A stretch of 64,000 nt of DNA from Yoonia sediminilitoris. Its GTDB lineage: Bacteria; Pseudomonadota; Alphaproteobacteria; Rhodobacterales; Rhodobacteraceae. The position numbers and the translations under genes were made by a program. The notes under the pieces were generated by a model that did no database searches, had not been told where the DNA came from, and worked only from the letters and a program-made list of their open reading frames with translations. Of the stretch, positions 38,303 to 46,930 are shown in pieces (the stretch's first letter is position 1; the number at the start of each line of letters is the position of its first letter). The stretch lies in NCBI RefSeq assembly GCF_003058085.1, contig NZ_QBUD01000001.1:806001-870000 (forward strand). The letters are read 5' to 3'.

Positions 38303-39481
38303 ATGGAAAACATTGCTGGAAGCAAGTCCGCCCTGAGCTGGATTGTACAACTTTCGGCGCTGGCGCTGGTGTTGTTGTGGCTTTTCCCGACCGTTGGCCT
38401 GTTGGTGTCGTCCTTTCGCACGTCAGACCAAATCGCCAGCTCTGGCTGGTGGCAATCGCTGTTTCCGACGGAACAGAACCTGACGCTGCGTACGGCCGAC
38501 CCAGATGACGAGGGCGTACAACAGCTGATTGATGGGGTTTATACCGTCAGCGGCAACCTGTTTGTCGTCGAAGGAGACGCAGATTCCGCCGCCGAGAGCG
38601 AAGCGACAATCAGTATCTGGGGCACGTCCAGCCGCGATATTGCCGCCTATCAACCAGGTGAAACCGCCGATCTGGGCGACGGAGAGCAGATCACAGTTGA
38701 GGTCAATGGCGACTACGTCTGGACCAGTCCAACAGAATTGTCTGGTCGTGGGCAACGTGCCTTTGTGACTGCGACAACGCCGCCAGAATTCACGACCGAA
38801 AACTATGAGACCGTTCTGATCAGTGGCAACACAACCGACAGTATGGCCAAGGCGTTTTTCAACACGCTGACCGTGACGATTCCTGCCACCATAATTCCAA
38901 TTGTGATCGCGGCCTTTGCCGCCTATGCGCTGGCATGGATGGACTTTCCGGGCCGTGCGTTGCTGATTGCCTGTGTCGTCGGCTTGCTGGTTGTACCGCT
39001 GCAACTGGCCTTGATCCCGCTGCTGCGTCTGCACCTCGAAATCGGCATTGGCAAAGGCTATCTGGGCACCTGGATGGCGCACACCGGCTTTGGGCTACCG
39101 CTCGCGATTTATCTTTTGCGCAACTATATGGTCGGGTTGCCCCGTGACATCATCGAAAACGCCAAGGTAGACGGCGCCACCGACTTTCAGATATTCACCA
39201 AGATCATTCTGCCGCTGTCATTCCCGGCACTTGCGTCTTTTGCGATTTTCCAGTTCCTGTGGACATGGAACGATCTGCTTGTGGCCAAGGTGTTCTTGAT
39301 TGATGCGACGGGCCAGACCACCGTTATGACCAACCAGATTGTCGAACTGCTGGGAACGCGTGGCGGCAACTGGGAAATCCTTGCGACGGCGGCCTTTGTA
39401 TCCATTTCGGTGCCGCTGGTGGTGTTCTTCGCCATGCAGAAATATCTGGTGCGCGGCTTGTTGGCCGGCTCCGTCAAATAA
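38303..39481 (+). CDS. aglG: Alpha-glucoside ABC transporter permease with periplasmic insert
   Basis: This MalG-type permease has 392 residues. After the first TM helix comes an insert of about 130 residues with beta-rich, acidic character (about 40-170), expected on the periplasmic side. The normal permease core follows with EAA loop 'ENAKVDGATDFQIFTKIILP' (about 275-295). MalG-type proteins without the insert are near 280 residues. The insert may touch the binding protein. It ends 11 bases before aglA. Confidence 0.9.
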   Translation: MENIAGSKSALSWIVQLSALALVLLWLFPTVGLLVSSFRTSDQIASSGWWQSLFPTEQNLTLRTADPDDEGVQQLIDGVYTVSGNLFVVEGDADSAAESEATISIWGTSSRDIAAYQPGETADLGDGEQITVEVNGDYVWTSPTELSGRGQRAFVTATTPPEFTTENYETVLISGNTTDSMAKAFFNTLTVTIPATIIPIVIAAFAAYALAWMDFPGRALLIACVVGLLVVPLQLALIPLLRLHLEIGIGKGYLGTWMAHTGFGLPLAIYLLRNYMVGLPRDIIENAKVDGATDFQIFTKIILPLSFPALASFAIFQFLWTWNDLLVAKVFLIDATGQTTVMTNQIVELLGTRGGNWEILATAAFVSISVPLVVFFAMQKYLVRGLLAGSVK

Positions 39482-39492
39482 GGAAAAGACCA

Positions 39493-41139
39493 ATGACATT
39501 GTCAGCAATTCCGGCGCAAACTTTAGCTCCGAACGGTGATTGGTGGCGTGGGGCGGTGATCTATCAGATATACCCGCGCAGCTTTCAGGACAGCAATAGC
39601 GACGGGATCGGGGATTTGCGCGGTATTGTGCAGCGCTTGCCCTATATCGCATCGCTGGGGGTTGATGCGATCTGGATATCGCCATTCTTCATGTCGCCGA
39701 TGAAGGACTTTGGCTATGACGTCAGCGACTATTGTGATGTGGACCCGATGTTTGGCAATCTGGCCGATTTTGACGCCGTGGTCGAAACCGCCCACAGGCT
39801 TGATGTGCGCGTCATGATTGATCTGGTGTTAAGCCATACCAGCGATCAACACCCGTGGTTTGAAACGAGTCGCGAGTCGCGCGACAATGAAAAGGCCAAC
39901 TGGTACGTCTGGTCGGACCCAAAACCGGATGGGACGCCCCCCAACAACTGGTTGTCAATCTTTGGCGGCTCTGCCTGGCATTGGGATGCACGGCGCGAGC
40001 AATATTATCTGCACAATTTTCTCGTGGCGCAGCCTGACCTGAACTTTCACGAACCTGCCGTGCAAGAGGCATTGCTGGATGTGGCGCGGTTCTGGCTGAA
40101 CCGTGGTTGTGACGGGTTCCGGCTTGATACGATCAACTTTTACATCCACGATGCGCAACTCCGTGACAACCCCCCGTTGCCCCCCGAAAAGCGCAACGCA
40201 ACTATCGCTCCTTCGGTGAATCCCTATAACCATCAGGAACATCTTTATTCCAAGAACCAGCCGGAAAACCTTGTATTTCTGCGCAAGCTGCGCGCCGTGA
40301 TGGAGCCCTTTGGCGCCGCTGCTGTTGGTGAAGTCGGCGATGCCCAACGCGGGCTTGAGATTATGGGCCAGTACACGGCTGGCGATGATCTGATGCAGAT
40401 GTGCTACGCCTTTGAATTTCTGGCGAAAGACCAACCAACGGCGGACCGTTTTGTGTCTGTTCTTAAACAGGTTGATGAGGTCGCTGCCGATGGCTGGGCC
40501 TGCTGGGCCTTTTCCAACCACGATGTGATGCGACACGCGACACGCTGGGACCTGCCGCCCGGCGCACAGCGGATGTATGCGACCTTAATCTTGTGCTTGC
40601 GCGGGTCGGTCTGCCTTTACCAAGGCGAAGAACTGGGCCTGCCAGAGGCTGACGTCGCCTTCGAGGACTTGCAGGACCCCTACGGCATTGAATTCTGGCC
40701 TGAATTCAAGGGCCGCGACGGTTGCCGCACCCCGATGGTCTGGGAGCCCAGCAACCAGAACGGCGGATTTTCAATGTCCCGGCCATGGCTGCCTGTTGCG
40801 ACCGAGCATCTGAATTTGTCAGTCGCGCTGCAAGAGGATGATCCGGGCGCGTTACTACACCATTACCGCAAGGCGATTGCCTTTCGCCATGCGCACAGTG
40901 CTTTGTCGCGCGGCGATCATGCAGATTTGGCGGCAACTGGCGATGTGCTCCACTTCAAGCGCATAGACAGGGCGGAAACGATTTTTTGTGCGTTTAATCT
41001 AAGCGACACGCCGTCGGATTTTGATCTGCCGGAAGGGGACTGGGAGCCAATAGGGTCCGAGCTTGGCAGCGCAATTGCATCTGCTGATGGCAGGTTGCAT
41101 TTGGGGCCTTGGCAGATTTGCCTTGCCCAAAAGATATAA
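39493..41139 (+). CDS. aglA: Alpha-glucosidase, glycoside hydrolase family 13
   Basis: The 548-residue cytoplasmic enzyme has the GH13 conserved regions: 'DLVLSHTSDQHPWF' (region I), nucleophile Asp in 'GFRLDTINFY' (region II), acid/base Glu in 'AAVGEVGDAQ' (region III) and 'FSNHDVMRHATRW' (region IV). 'WWRGAVIYQIYPRSFQDSNS' is the usual start of oligo-1,6-glucosidase/sucrose-hydrolase types. It would split imported alpha-glucosides; the released glucose goes to Glk. It belongs to the agl transcript. Confidence 0.94.
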   Translation: MTLSAIPAQTLAPNGDWWRGAVIYQIYPRSFQDSNSDGIGDLRGIVQRLPYIASLGVDAIWISPFFMSPMKDFGYDVSDYCDVDPMFGNLADFDAVVETAHRLDVRVMIDLVLSHTSDQHPWFETSRESRDNEKANWYVWSDPKPDGTPPNNWLSIFGGSAWHWDARREQYYLHNFLVAQPDLNFHEPAVQEALLDVARFWLNRGCDGFRLDTINFYIHDAQLRDNPPLPPEKRNATIAPSVNPYNHQEHLYSKNQPENLVFLRKLRAVMEPFGAAAVGEVGDAQRGLEIMGQYTAGDDLMQMCYAFEFLAKDQPTADRFVSVLKQVDEVAADGWACWAFSNHDVMRHATRWDLPPGAQRMYATLILCLRGSVCLYQGEELGLPEADVAFEDLQDPYGIEFWPEFKGRDGCRTPMVWEPSNQNGGFSMSRPWLPVATEHLNLSVALQEDDPGALLHHYRKAIAFRHAHSALSRGDHADLAATGDVLHFKRIDRAETIFCAFNLSDTPSDFDLPEGDWEPIGSELGSAIASADGRLHLGPWQICLAQKI

Positions 41140-41152
41140 AGGGGAGTGAGAC

Positions 41153-42241
41153 ATGGCTGATCTGAAACTGACGGATGTCGCAAAGACATATGGGGGCACT
41201 GTGGATGTCCTCAAACATATCAATCTGGACATCAAGAAGGGCGAATTGATTGTGTTCGTTGGCCCGTCCGGTTGCGGCAAGTCCACGCTGCTGCGCATGA
41301 TCGCCGGCCTTGAAAAGATCACGGGCGGCGAGTTGCAGATCGACGGGCAGGTTGTGAATGATGTCCCACCCGCGCAACGTGGTATCGCGATGGTGTTCCA
41401 GTCCTACGCCCTTTATCCGCACATGACCGTGCGTGAAAACATGTCATTTGCCCTCAAACTGGCCAAGAAATCCCCTGCCGAGATTGAAGAGGCCGTAAAC
41501 CGGGCTGCCAAGATTTTGCAACTGGATGAATATCTGGACCGTTTGCCCAAAGCCCTGTCAGGCGGGCAGCGCCAGCGTGTGGCCATCGGTCGGTCGATCG
41601 TGCGCGATCCCAAGGTCTATTTGTTTGATGAACCCCTGTCCAACCTTGATGCCGCCTTACGGGTGGCCACGCGGATCGAAATTGCTCAACTCAAGGAATC
41701 GATGCCCGACAGCACAATGATCTATGTGACACACGATCAGGTCGAAGCCATGACGCTGGCCACCCGGATTGTTGTTTTGGCGAACAAAGGCATTGCACAG
41801 GTCGGCACGCCGCTTGAACTTTACGAGCGCCCGGAAAACGAGTTTGTGGCCCAGTTCATCGGATCGCCCGCGATGAACCTGCTTTCCGGTGAGATCGTCG
41901 AAACCGGCGACATGACCACAGTCAAGCTGGATGGCGGCGGTACGGCTGTGTCATCTGTTCCAACGCAAGTGGCCGACAAGGGGCTCAAGGTCAACGTCGG
42001 CGTGCGCCCCGAAGATCTGGTCACTGCCGATGGCGCGTATCTGTACGAGGGGACTGTCAATATCACCGAGGCCCTTGGCGAAGTAACCTTGCTGTATTTT
42101 GACCGGGTTGGCGACAATGACGCAGTCATCGGCAAACTGCCCGGCATCCACAACGATCTGCGCAGGCAGAAGGTGCGGTTGAACGCCGCGCCCGAAAAGG
42201 TGCAGATTTTCCACAATGGGCAGTCGCTATATTACCGCTAA
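41153..42241 (+). CDS. aglK: Alpha-glucoside ABC transporter ATP-binding protein
   Basis: This is a MalK/UgpC-type ATPase of 362 residues: Walker A 'GPSGCGKST', signature 'LSGGQRQRVAIGRS', Walker B 'VYLFDEPLSNLDA', H-loop 'YVTHDQVEAMTLATR', and a C-terminal TOBE regulatory domain ('VGVRPEDLV'). It energises AglFG. AAGGGGAGTG precedes the ATG. It is the last gene of the operon, convergent with the CorC-type gene 36 bases away. Confidence 0.94.
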   Translation: MADLKLTDVAKTYGGTVDVLKHINLDIKKGELIVFVGPSGCGKSTLLRMIAGLEKITGGELQIDGQVVNDVPPAQRGIAMVFQSYALYPHMTVRENMSFALKLAKKSPAEIEEAVNRAAKILQLDEYLDRLPKALSGGQRQRVAIGRSIVRDPKVYLFDEPLSNLDAALRVATRIEIAQLKESMPDSTMIYVTHDQVEAMTLATRIVVLANKGIAQVGTPLELYERPENEFVAQFIGSPAMNLLSGEIVETGDMTTVKLDGGGTAVSSVPTQVADKGLKVNVGVRPEDLVTADGAYLYEGTVNITEALGEVTLLYFDRVGDNDAVIGKLPGIHNDLRRQKVRLNAAPEKVQIFHNGQSLYYR

Positions 42242-42277
42242 TGCGCTTCCTGAAGTCAGGTCGCCGCGCTGAACGCG

Positions 42278-43573
42278 TCAGAGTTTTCTGATTTTCAGAG
42301 TGGCGATCCGGTTTTCTTCCTTGCTGACGACTTCGAAACGGAAGCCGTGGAATGAAAACACCTGCCCCACAACGGGGATCATCTGTGCTTCGTGAATGAC
42401 GAGTCCGGCGATTGTGTTGGCTTCATCGTCGGGCAGGTTCCAGTCGTGGGCGCGGTTCAGATCGCGGATCGTCATGCCGCCATCGACCATATAGGCACCG
42501 TCGTCGGTCGGTGCGATCTGGTCGCTTTCATCCTCGTCGAATTCGTCTGCAATTTCGCCGACGATCTCCTCAAGGATATCTTCCAGCGTAATCAGCCCTT
42601 CAAGCCCGCCATATTCGTCAACCACCAAGGCAAAATGGGTCTTGCGCTTGAGAAAGTTGCGCATCTGGTCGTCAAGTGTCGTGGTTTCGGGCACAAAGTA
42701 CGGCTCCATCGCGACTTTCATCACGTCAAATTCGGCGAGCCCCTGTGCGTTGCCGCTGGTAAGCAGGTTATGCATCGCGCGCAGCAGGTCTTTGGAATGG
42801 ACGACCCCGACGATATTTTCAGGATCGTCGCGGAACAGGGGAAGGCGGGTGAACTGGCTGGTCAGGATTTGGGCCAGAATATCATCGGCCGGAGAGTTCG
42901 CGTCGACCATTTCAATGCCAGAGCGGTGCAGCATGACCTCTTCCACGGTGCGGTCATTGAGGTCGAGCGCGCCCAGAATACGGTCGCGATCCTCTTTTTC
43001 CACGATCCCCTCAGAGTGGCCAAGCGACAGGGCGCCTGCAATTTCTTCGCGCACGGCAAGGATGTGGCTGTCGGGGTCGGTGCGCACGCCGAACACAAAC
43101 AGAACGCCGCGCACCAGATAGCGCACGGCTGTTACCATTGGCGAAAACACCAGCACGACAAGGCTAATGATACCAGCGACCCGTGCCGCGACGGACTCCG
43201 GATAGGTGATGGCAAATGTTTTCGGCAGCACTTCGGCAAAGATCAGCACAAGCAACGTCATGATCAGCGTCGCGGCGGCCACCCCGTTTTGCCCGAAGGC
43301 CTGCGTTAGAACAGCGGTCGCCAGCGATGTGGCCAGAATATTGACAACGTTGTTGCCCAGCAGCACCGAGCCGATCAGCCGCTCGTTGTCTTCGGTGATC
43401 TTGAGCGCCTTTTCGGCCCCTTTTGATCCTTTGTCAGCAGCGGCCCGCAGTTTGCCACGCGATGCGGCTGTCAGGGCGGTTTCAGACCCCGAAAAGAAGC
43501 CCGACAGGACTAATAGGACAAGTATCGCCCCGGCGGTGATCCAGAAGGCAGCGTCAAAAACTGTGGTTTCCAT
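42278..43573 (-). CDS. Hemolysin-family/CNNM membrane protein with CBS and CorC domains
   Basis: The 431-residue protein has an N-terminal DUF21 membrane domain with four TM helices ('GFFSGSETALTAASRGKLRA' is characteristic). A CBS pair (about 205-330, 'VVHSKDLLRAMHNLL', 'FALVVDEYGGLEGLITLEDI') and a C-terminal CorC_HlyC domain ('DYMVDGG...' type region and 'FRFEVVSKEENRIATLKI') follow. Members are linked to Mg2+/Co2+ export or resistance rather than true hemolysis. xerD lies 51 bases upstream on the same strand. Confidence 0.9.
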   Translation of the reverse strand: METTVFDAAFWITAGAILVLLVLSGFFSGSETALTAASRGKLRAAADKGSKGAEKALKITEDNERLIGSVLLGNNVVNILATSLATAVLTQAFGQNGVAAATLIMTLLVLIFAEVLPKTFAITYPESVAARVAGIISLVVLVFSPMVTAVRYLVRGVLFVFGVRTDPDSHILAVREEIAGALSLGHSEGIVEKEDRDRILGALDLNDRTVEEVMLHRSGIEMVDANSPADDILAQILTSQFTRLPLFRDDPENIVGVVHSKDLLRAMHNLLTSGNAQGLAEFDVMKVAMEPYFVPETTTLDDQMRNFLKRKTHFALVVDEYGGLEGLITLEDILEEIVGEIADEFDEDESDQIAPTDDGAYMVDGGMTIRDLNRAHDWNLPDDEANTIAGLVIHEAQMIPVVGQVFSFHGFRFEVVSKEENRIATLKIRKL

Positions 43574-43624
43574 TTCAGGCTTTCAAATCATACGCTGCTG
43601 TTATGGGGATTGCGCGGGGTTGCT

Positions 43625-44557
43625 TCAAGGTTTTGCAAGCGGATGGTGTTCAAGTACCAATTCTTTGAGCCGTTCATCAAGCACATGCGTGTAGATTTCC
43701 GTGGTCGCCACATCTGCGTGTCCCAGCATCATCTGGATCGCGCGTAAATCGGCACCACCCGCCAAAAGATGCGTGGCGAAGGCGTGGCGCAACGTGTGGG
43801 GCGTCACTTTGGCGGGTGAGACGCCGCCGCGCACCGCAAATTCCTTGATCAACAGAAAGAACCGCTGCCGCGTCATATGGCCCGCAGCACCGCGGGACGG
43901 ATACAGGAATTTCGAAACCGGCTTGCCCTGTTGTGCCACCAGTTCCTGGGTCGCGTCCCATTCGGTCAAATAGGCGGCCATGGCTTCGCGGGCAGGGGGC
44001 GACAGCGGAACAAGCCGTTCCTTACCGCCCTTGCCATTGACCAGCAACATGCGCGGGTCACCCCGCGCAGCAGTGACGGGCAGGCTGACCAATTCAGACA
44101 CTCGCATGCCTGTCGCATAAAGAAGTTCCATCAAACATGTGTTTCGCAAGCTGTCGCGCGGGCTGCTGCGTGCCGCTGCAAGCAATTGATCGACCTCTGC
44201 GATCTCAAGCGTTTTGGGAAGCTGTTTGGATTTGCCGGGGCCGCTGATCTGGATAGCGGGATTTTCATTGCGCCAGCCTTCGTCAAAGGCAAAGCGATAC
44301 AGTTGCTTGATCGCGGAAAGGCGGCGGGCACGGGTGGATTTTGCCAGCCCCGCGCTTTCGCAGTCGATCATGTAGCCTTCGATATTGTCCCGCGTGGCCG
44401 TTGAAAAATGCAGCGATTTTTCAGCCAGCCATTCAGCGAAGCCCTGCAAATCCCGGGCATAGGCCAATTGCGTATTGGTGGCAGCGTCAAGTTCGGCAGC
44501 CTGCGCTTCCAGAAACACCTGCACCCACCGCGCCATGGGCAACCCCGGATCGCTCAC
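43625..44557 (-). CDS. xerD: Tyrosine recombinase XerD
   Basis: XerD with XerC resolves chromosome dimers at dif. The 310-residue protein has the SAM-like core-binding domain ('NTQLAYARDLQGFAEWL') and catalytic residues Arg in 'YATGMRVSELVSL', Lys in the following hairpin, His-Arg in 'TPHTLRHAFATHLL', His in 'MLGHADVATTEIYTHV' and Tyr at the end of that motif. The start is GTG at 44557, overlapping the upstream stop by four bases. The length is typical for chromosomal XerC/D; XerD is favoured by sequence feel. Confidence 0.88.
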   Translation of the reverse strand: MSDPGLPMARWVQVFLEAQAAELDAATNTQLAYARDLQGFAEWLAEKSLHFSTATRDNIEGYMIDCESAGLAKSTRARRLSAIKQLYRFAFDEGWRNENPAIQISGPGKSKQLPKTLEIAEVDQLLAAARSSPRDSLRNTCLMELLYATGMRVSELVSLPVTAARGDPRMLLVNGKGGKERLVPLSPPAREAMAAYLTEWDATQELVAQQGKPVSKFLYPSRGAAGHMTRQRFFLLIKEFAVRGGVSPAKVTPHTLRHAFATHLLAGGADLRAIQMMLGHADVATTEIYTHVLDERLKELVLEHHPLAKP

Positions 44558-46119
44558 GCGGAACGCTCCAGAATAAGCAATTGCAGGGCGGTGCGCCGTG
44601 CAAGGTCTTCGAGCCCGACCGAACGGAAGAGGGCCAGTGCATCGGTGACAGAGCGCACATCGCCAGCAAGACCTTCATGAAAAATAGCCATGCCACGCAG
44701 CAGCGCCTCACCCAGTTTACCTTGGGCAACAAGGTTCAAGAGCACCTGCGGCGGCGGCGCACCGTTGAATGCCGCCTGAATGCCGATGCGCAAGGGGTCT
44801 GTTGTGCGGACCTCTTGTGGCGCGCCACGCGCAAGCGCGATCATAAAGGGATCTTTGCCGGTCTTGGCGCCGCTTCGGGCGACCAGCTCATAGTTTTGCG
44901 ACAACAGGCCTATTTCAAATGCGATATCGTCAGTTTGACCCTGTAGCGGAAGCTCTTGCAGGTCTGCCGCATAGAGCTTTGCAAAAAGCACTTCTGCCTG
45001 CGCCGATTTGACGGCTTCCCATGCGGCGGGCAACGTGGATGCGATTTGATCTATTTCGTTTGATTTCAGGGCGGTATCAAATTTTTGCATCGCTTCTGCC
45101 CGGTCCCAGACGCCACCCGATGCGGCGGGCGTGCGTGCGGTATAGACATCTTGCATGACATTTTCCGACACAGCGCCGTGTCTGGCCAGCCGCTCAACCG
45201 CGCCAAGCTGGCTTTTCCACGCAGTTGTCGTGCGCAGATCAGCATGCGCAAAAGCCAGCGGCAGGTTTGCGGTGATGAGCGGTTCGCCAATGGCTTCGTG
45301 CATCCGAAAAACCAGCGGGCTGACTCGTTCCGGCCGGGGCAGCGGTGGTTCCCCTTCATAAAGTTCCGTGTCCAGAAAGCGCGACAGCAGCGCCTCTTCC
45401 GCGGGACTGATATCGCCCAGCACCCGGTTGGTGTTCAGGGTCAAGGCGGCTGCGTTCCAATCGCCGTTGCGGGCAAGGCAGAAAATGCGTGCAGACGCCG
45501 TGGGGGCCACAGACGGGGCACTGCGCAGCGCATTGCAGGCCTGATCTTCGGTGCCGTTCAACAAGGCCACATCAAACCAGCGGCGAAACAGGGCGGGCGT
45601 ATCAGGGTTTGCTTCCTCGATCAGGGATTTTGCCGGTTCCAGCGCGCCCAGATCCAGCAGCTTGTCGATGCGGGCCAGAAACAATGCGCCTTCCGGTCCG
45701 GCGCCACGCGGCGGGTCTGCCTCGGCCAACATCATCACGCGCAGAAAGTCCTGAAGCGCGGGCAGTGTTTCAACCCGCTCGGCCCTCACCAGCGCCACCA
45801 GCGTGTCTTCATCGCTATTGGACCAGATTGTCGGGGGCAGACCGGTGACATGACTTGGCAGCAGACCAATTCTATCTTTGGACGGGCGATCAAGCGGCGT
45901 CACGGTCACTTCTGGTATTGTGATGCGATCGGCCACTGGCGGCTCTGCAATGGCGGCGGGTTCGATACTGCGTGACAGCCACTCGATTGCGGACAAGGGG
46001 CTGCCGTCCTCTTGCCCGATCGTTGCATTGGCGAGAACGCAAAACAGGCCGGTCAGCGACCAGACGTTAGTTCGTTTCCAATGTAACAGGGCTTGTAACC
46101 TCTTGAGTTGGGGCAGCAA
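44554..46119 (-). CDS. Hypothetical helical-repeat protein upstream of xerD
   Basis: The 521-residue protein is mostly alpha-helical with Ala/Leu-rich pairs resembling degenerate TPR/SEL1-type repeats ('ALFRRWFDVALLNGTEDQAC', 'LRSVGLEDLARRTALQLLIL'). A hydrophobic segment near residues 19-33 ('VWSLTGLFCVLANATIG') looks like a signal. The TTG at 46119 lacks a good ribosome site and overlaps the small membrane gene by 53 bases; an initiation codon near 46089 behind AAGAGG is possible. It is coupled to xerD. Function unknown. Confidence 0.7.
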   Translation of the reverse strand: MLPQLKRLQALLHWKRTNVWSLTGLFCVLANATIGQEDGSPLSAIEWLSRSIEPAAIAEPPVADRITIPEVTVTPLDRPSKDRIGLLPSHVTGLPPTIWSNSDEDTLVALVRAERVETLPALQDFLRVMMLAEADPPRGAGPEGALFLARIDKLLDLGALEPAKSLIEEANPDTPALFRRWFDVALLNGTEDQACNALRSAPSVAPTASARIFCLARNGDWNAAALTLNTNRVLGDISPAEEALLSRFLDTELYEGEPPLPRPERVSPLVFRMHEAIGEPLITANLPLAFAHADLRTTTAWKSQLGAVERLARHGAVSENVMQDVYTARTPAASGGVWDRAEAMQKFDTALKSNEIDQIASTLPAAWEAVKSAQAEVLFAKLYAADLQELPLQGQTDDIAFEIGLLSQNYELVARSGAKTGKDPFMIALARGAPQEVRTTDPLRIGIQAAFNGAPPPQVLLNLVAQGKLGEALLRGMAIFHEGLAGDVRSVTDALALFRSVGLEDLARRTALQLLILERSA

Positions 46120-46219
46120 AATCAGCAGGAAAAAAGACGGGACCGATATACGCGTAGGCTATAAAGCCGAGCGTGGCGATTAGCAGTAAATAGATCAAAA
46201 CCTTTGTCAGTCGCCACAT
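46067..46219 (-). CDS. Small single-pass membrane protein (50 residues)
   Basis: Read directly on the minus strand, the ATG at 46219 opens a frame 'MWRLTKVLIYLLLIATLGFI' followed by 'AYAYIGPVFFPADFAAP' to a TAA at 46067. It has one clear TM helix followed by a short periplasmic-looking acidic tail. GAGGT lies ten bases upstream. The end overlaps the hypothetical xerD-upstream gene by 53 bases, so the two would be translationally linked. It lies opposite aroK. Small proteins of this kind are easily missed by length cut-offs. Confidence 0.65.
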   Translation of the reverse strand: MWRLTKVLIYLLLIATLGFIAYAYIGPVFFPADFAAPTQEVTSPVTLETN

Positions 46220-46372
46220 ATCGCGTACCTCACCTTAGTTATTTCTGCCTCGGGTGGTGGTCTCAATGCCACCTTTATCGACGTTTATATATGGTCTTTC
46301 GTGCAAGATCACGGCATTCATTCATTAAATTTCATCAACGGCCGGTGCGGCGGACAAAGGGACAGCTTCCAG

Positions 46373-46930
46373 ATGTCAGAACAACCTGAATATCAGCTCA
46401 AGCGGACGGTTGTGCTTGTGGGGATGATGGGGTCGGGAAAAACCGCGATTGGCCGCGCAGTTGCGTCACGGCTTGGGGTGCAGTTTGTCGATAGTGATGG
46501 CGCCATCGAAGAGGCTGCAGCACTGAGCATCGCGGAGATTTTTGAACGCGATGGCGAGGCATTCTTTCGCAAACGCGAGACGGAGGTGCTGCGCCGATTG
46601 CTGTCTGGCAAGCCGGGGATTGTATCCACTGGTGGCGGGGCATTCATGTCGGCTGAAAACCGCGAGGCGATTGCGCAAATGGGAATAGCGCTGTGGCTCG
46701 ACGCCGACCTTTCGACCCTATGGGACAGGGTGCGGCACAAGGACACCCGCCCGCTTTTGCGCACCGAAAACCCGCGGCAAACGCTGGCCGGGATATTCGG
46801 GGAACGTCGCCCGGTCTACGCAATGGCCGGGTTGCGATTGCCGATCCGGCGCGATGCATCCATTGAAGAAACGACTCAAGGGGTGATCGACCTGCTCGCG
46901 TCCGCCCCCGACCTATTGGAGACGACCTGA
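46373..46930 (+). CDS. aroK: Shikimate kinase
   Basis: The enzyme phosphorylates shikimate in aromatic amino acid synthesis. The 185-residue P-loop kinase has Walker A 'GMMGSGKTAIG', the shikimate-binding 'FVDSDGAIEEAA' and 'FFRKRETEVL', 'VSTGGGAFM', and the lid Arg in 'RHKDTRPLLR'. The ATG at 46373 is the family start; the ORF's earlier codons have no support. aroB starts at the base after its stop, so both are co-translated. Confidence 0.95.
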   Translation: MSEQPEYQLKRTVVLVGMMGSGKTAIGRAVASRLGVQFVDSDGAIEEAAALSIAEIFERDGEAFFRKRETEVLRRLLSGKPGIVSTGGGAFMSAENREAIAQMGIALWLDADLSTLWDRVRHKDTRPLLRTENPRQTLAGIFGERRPVYAMAGLRLPIRRDASIEETTQGVIDLLASAPDLLETT

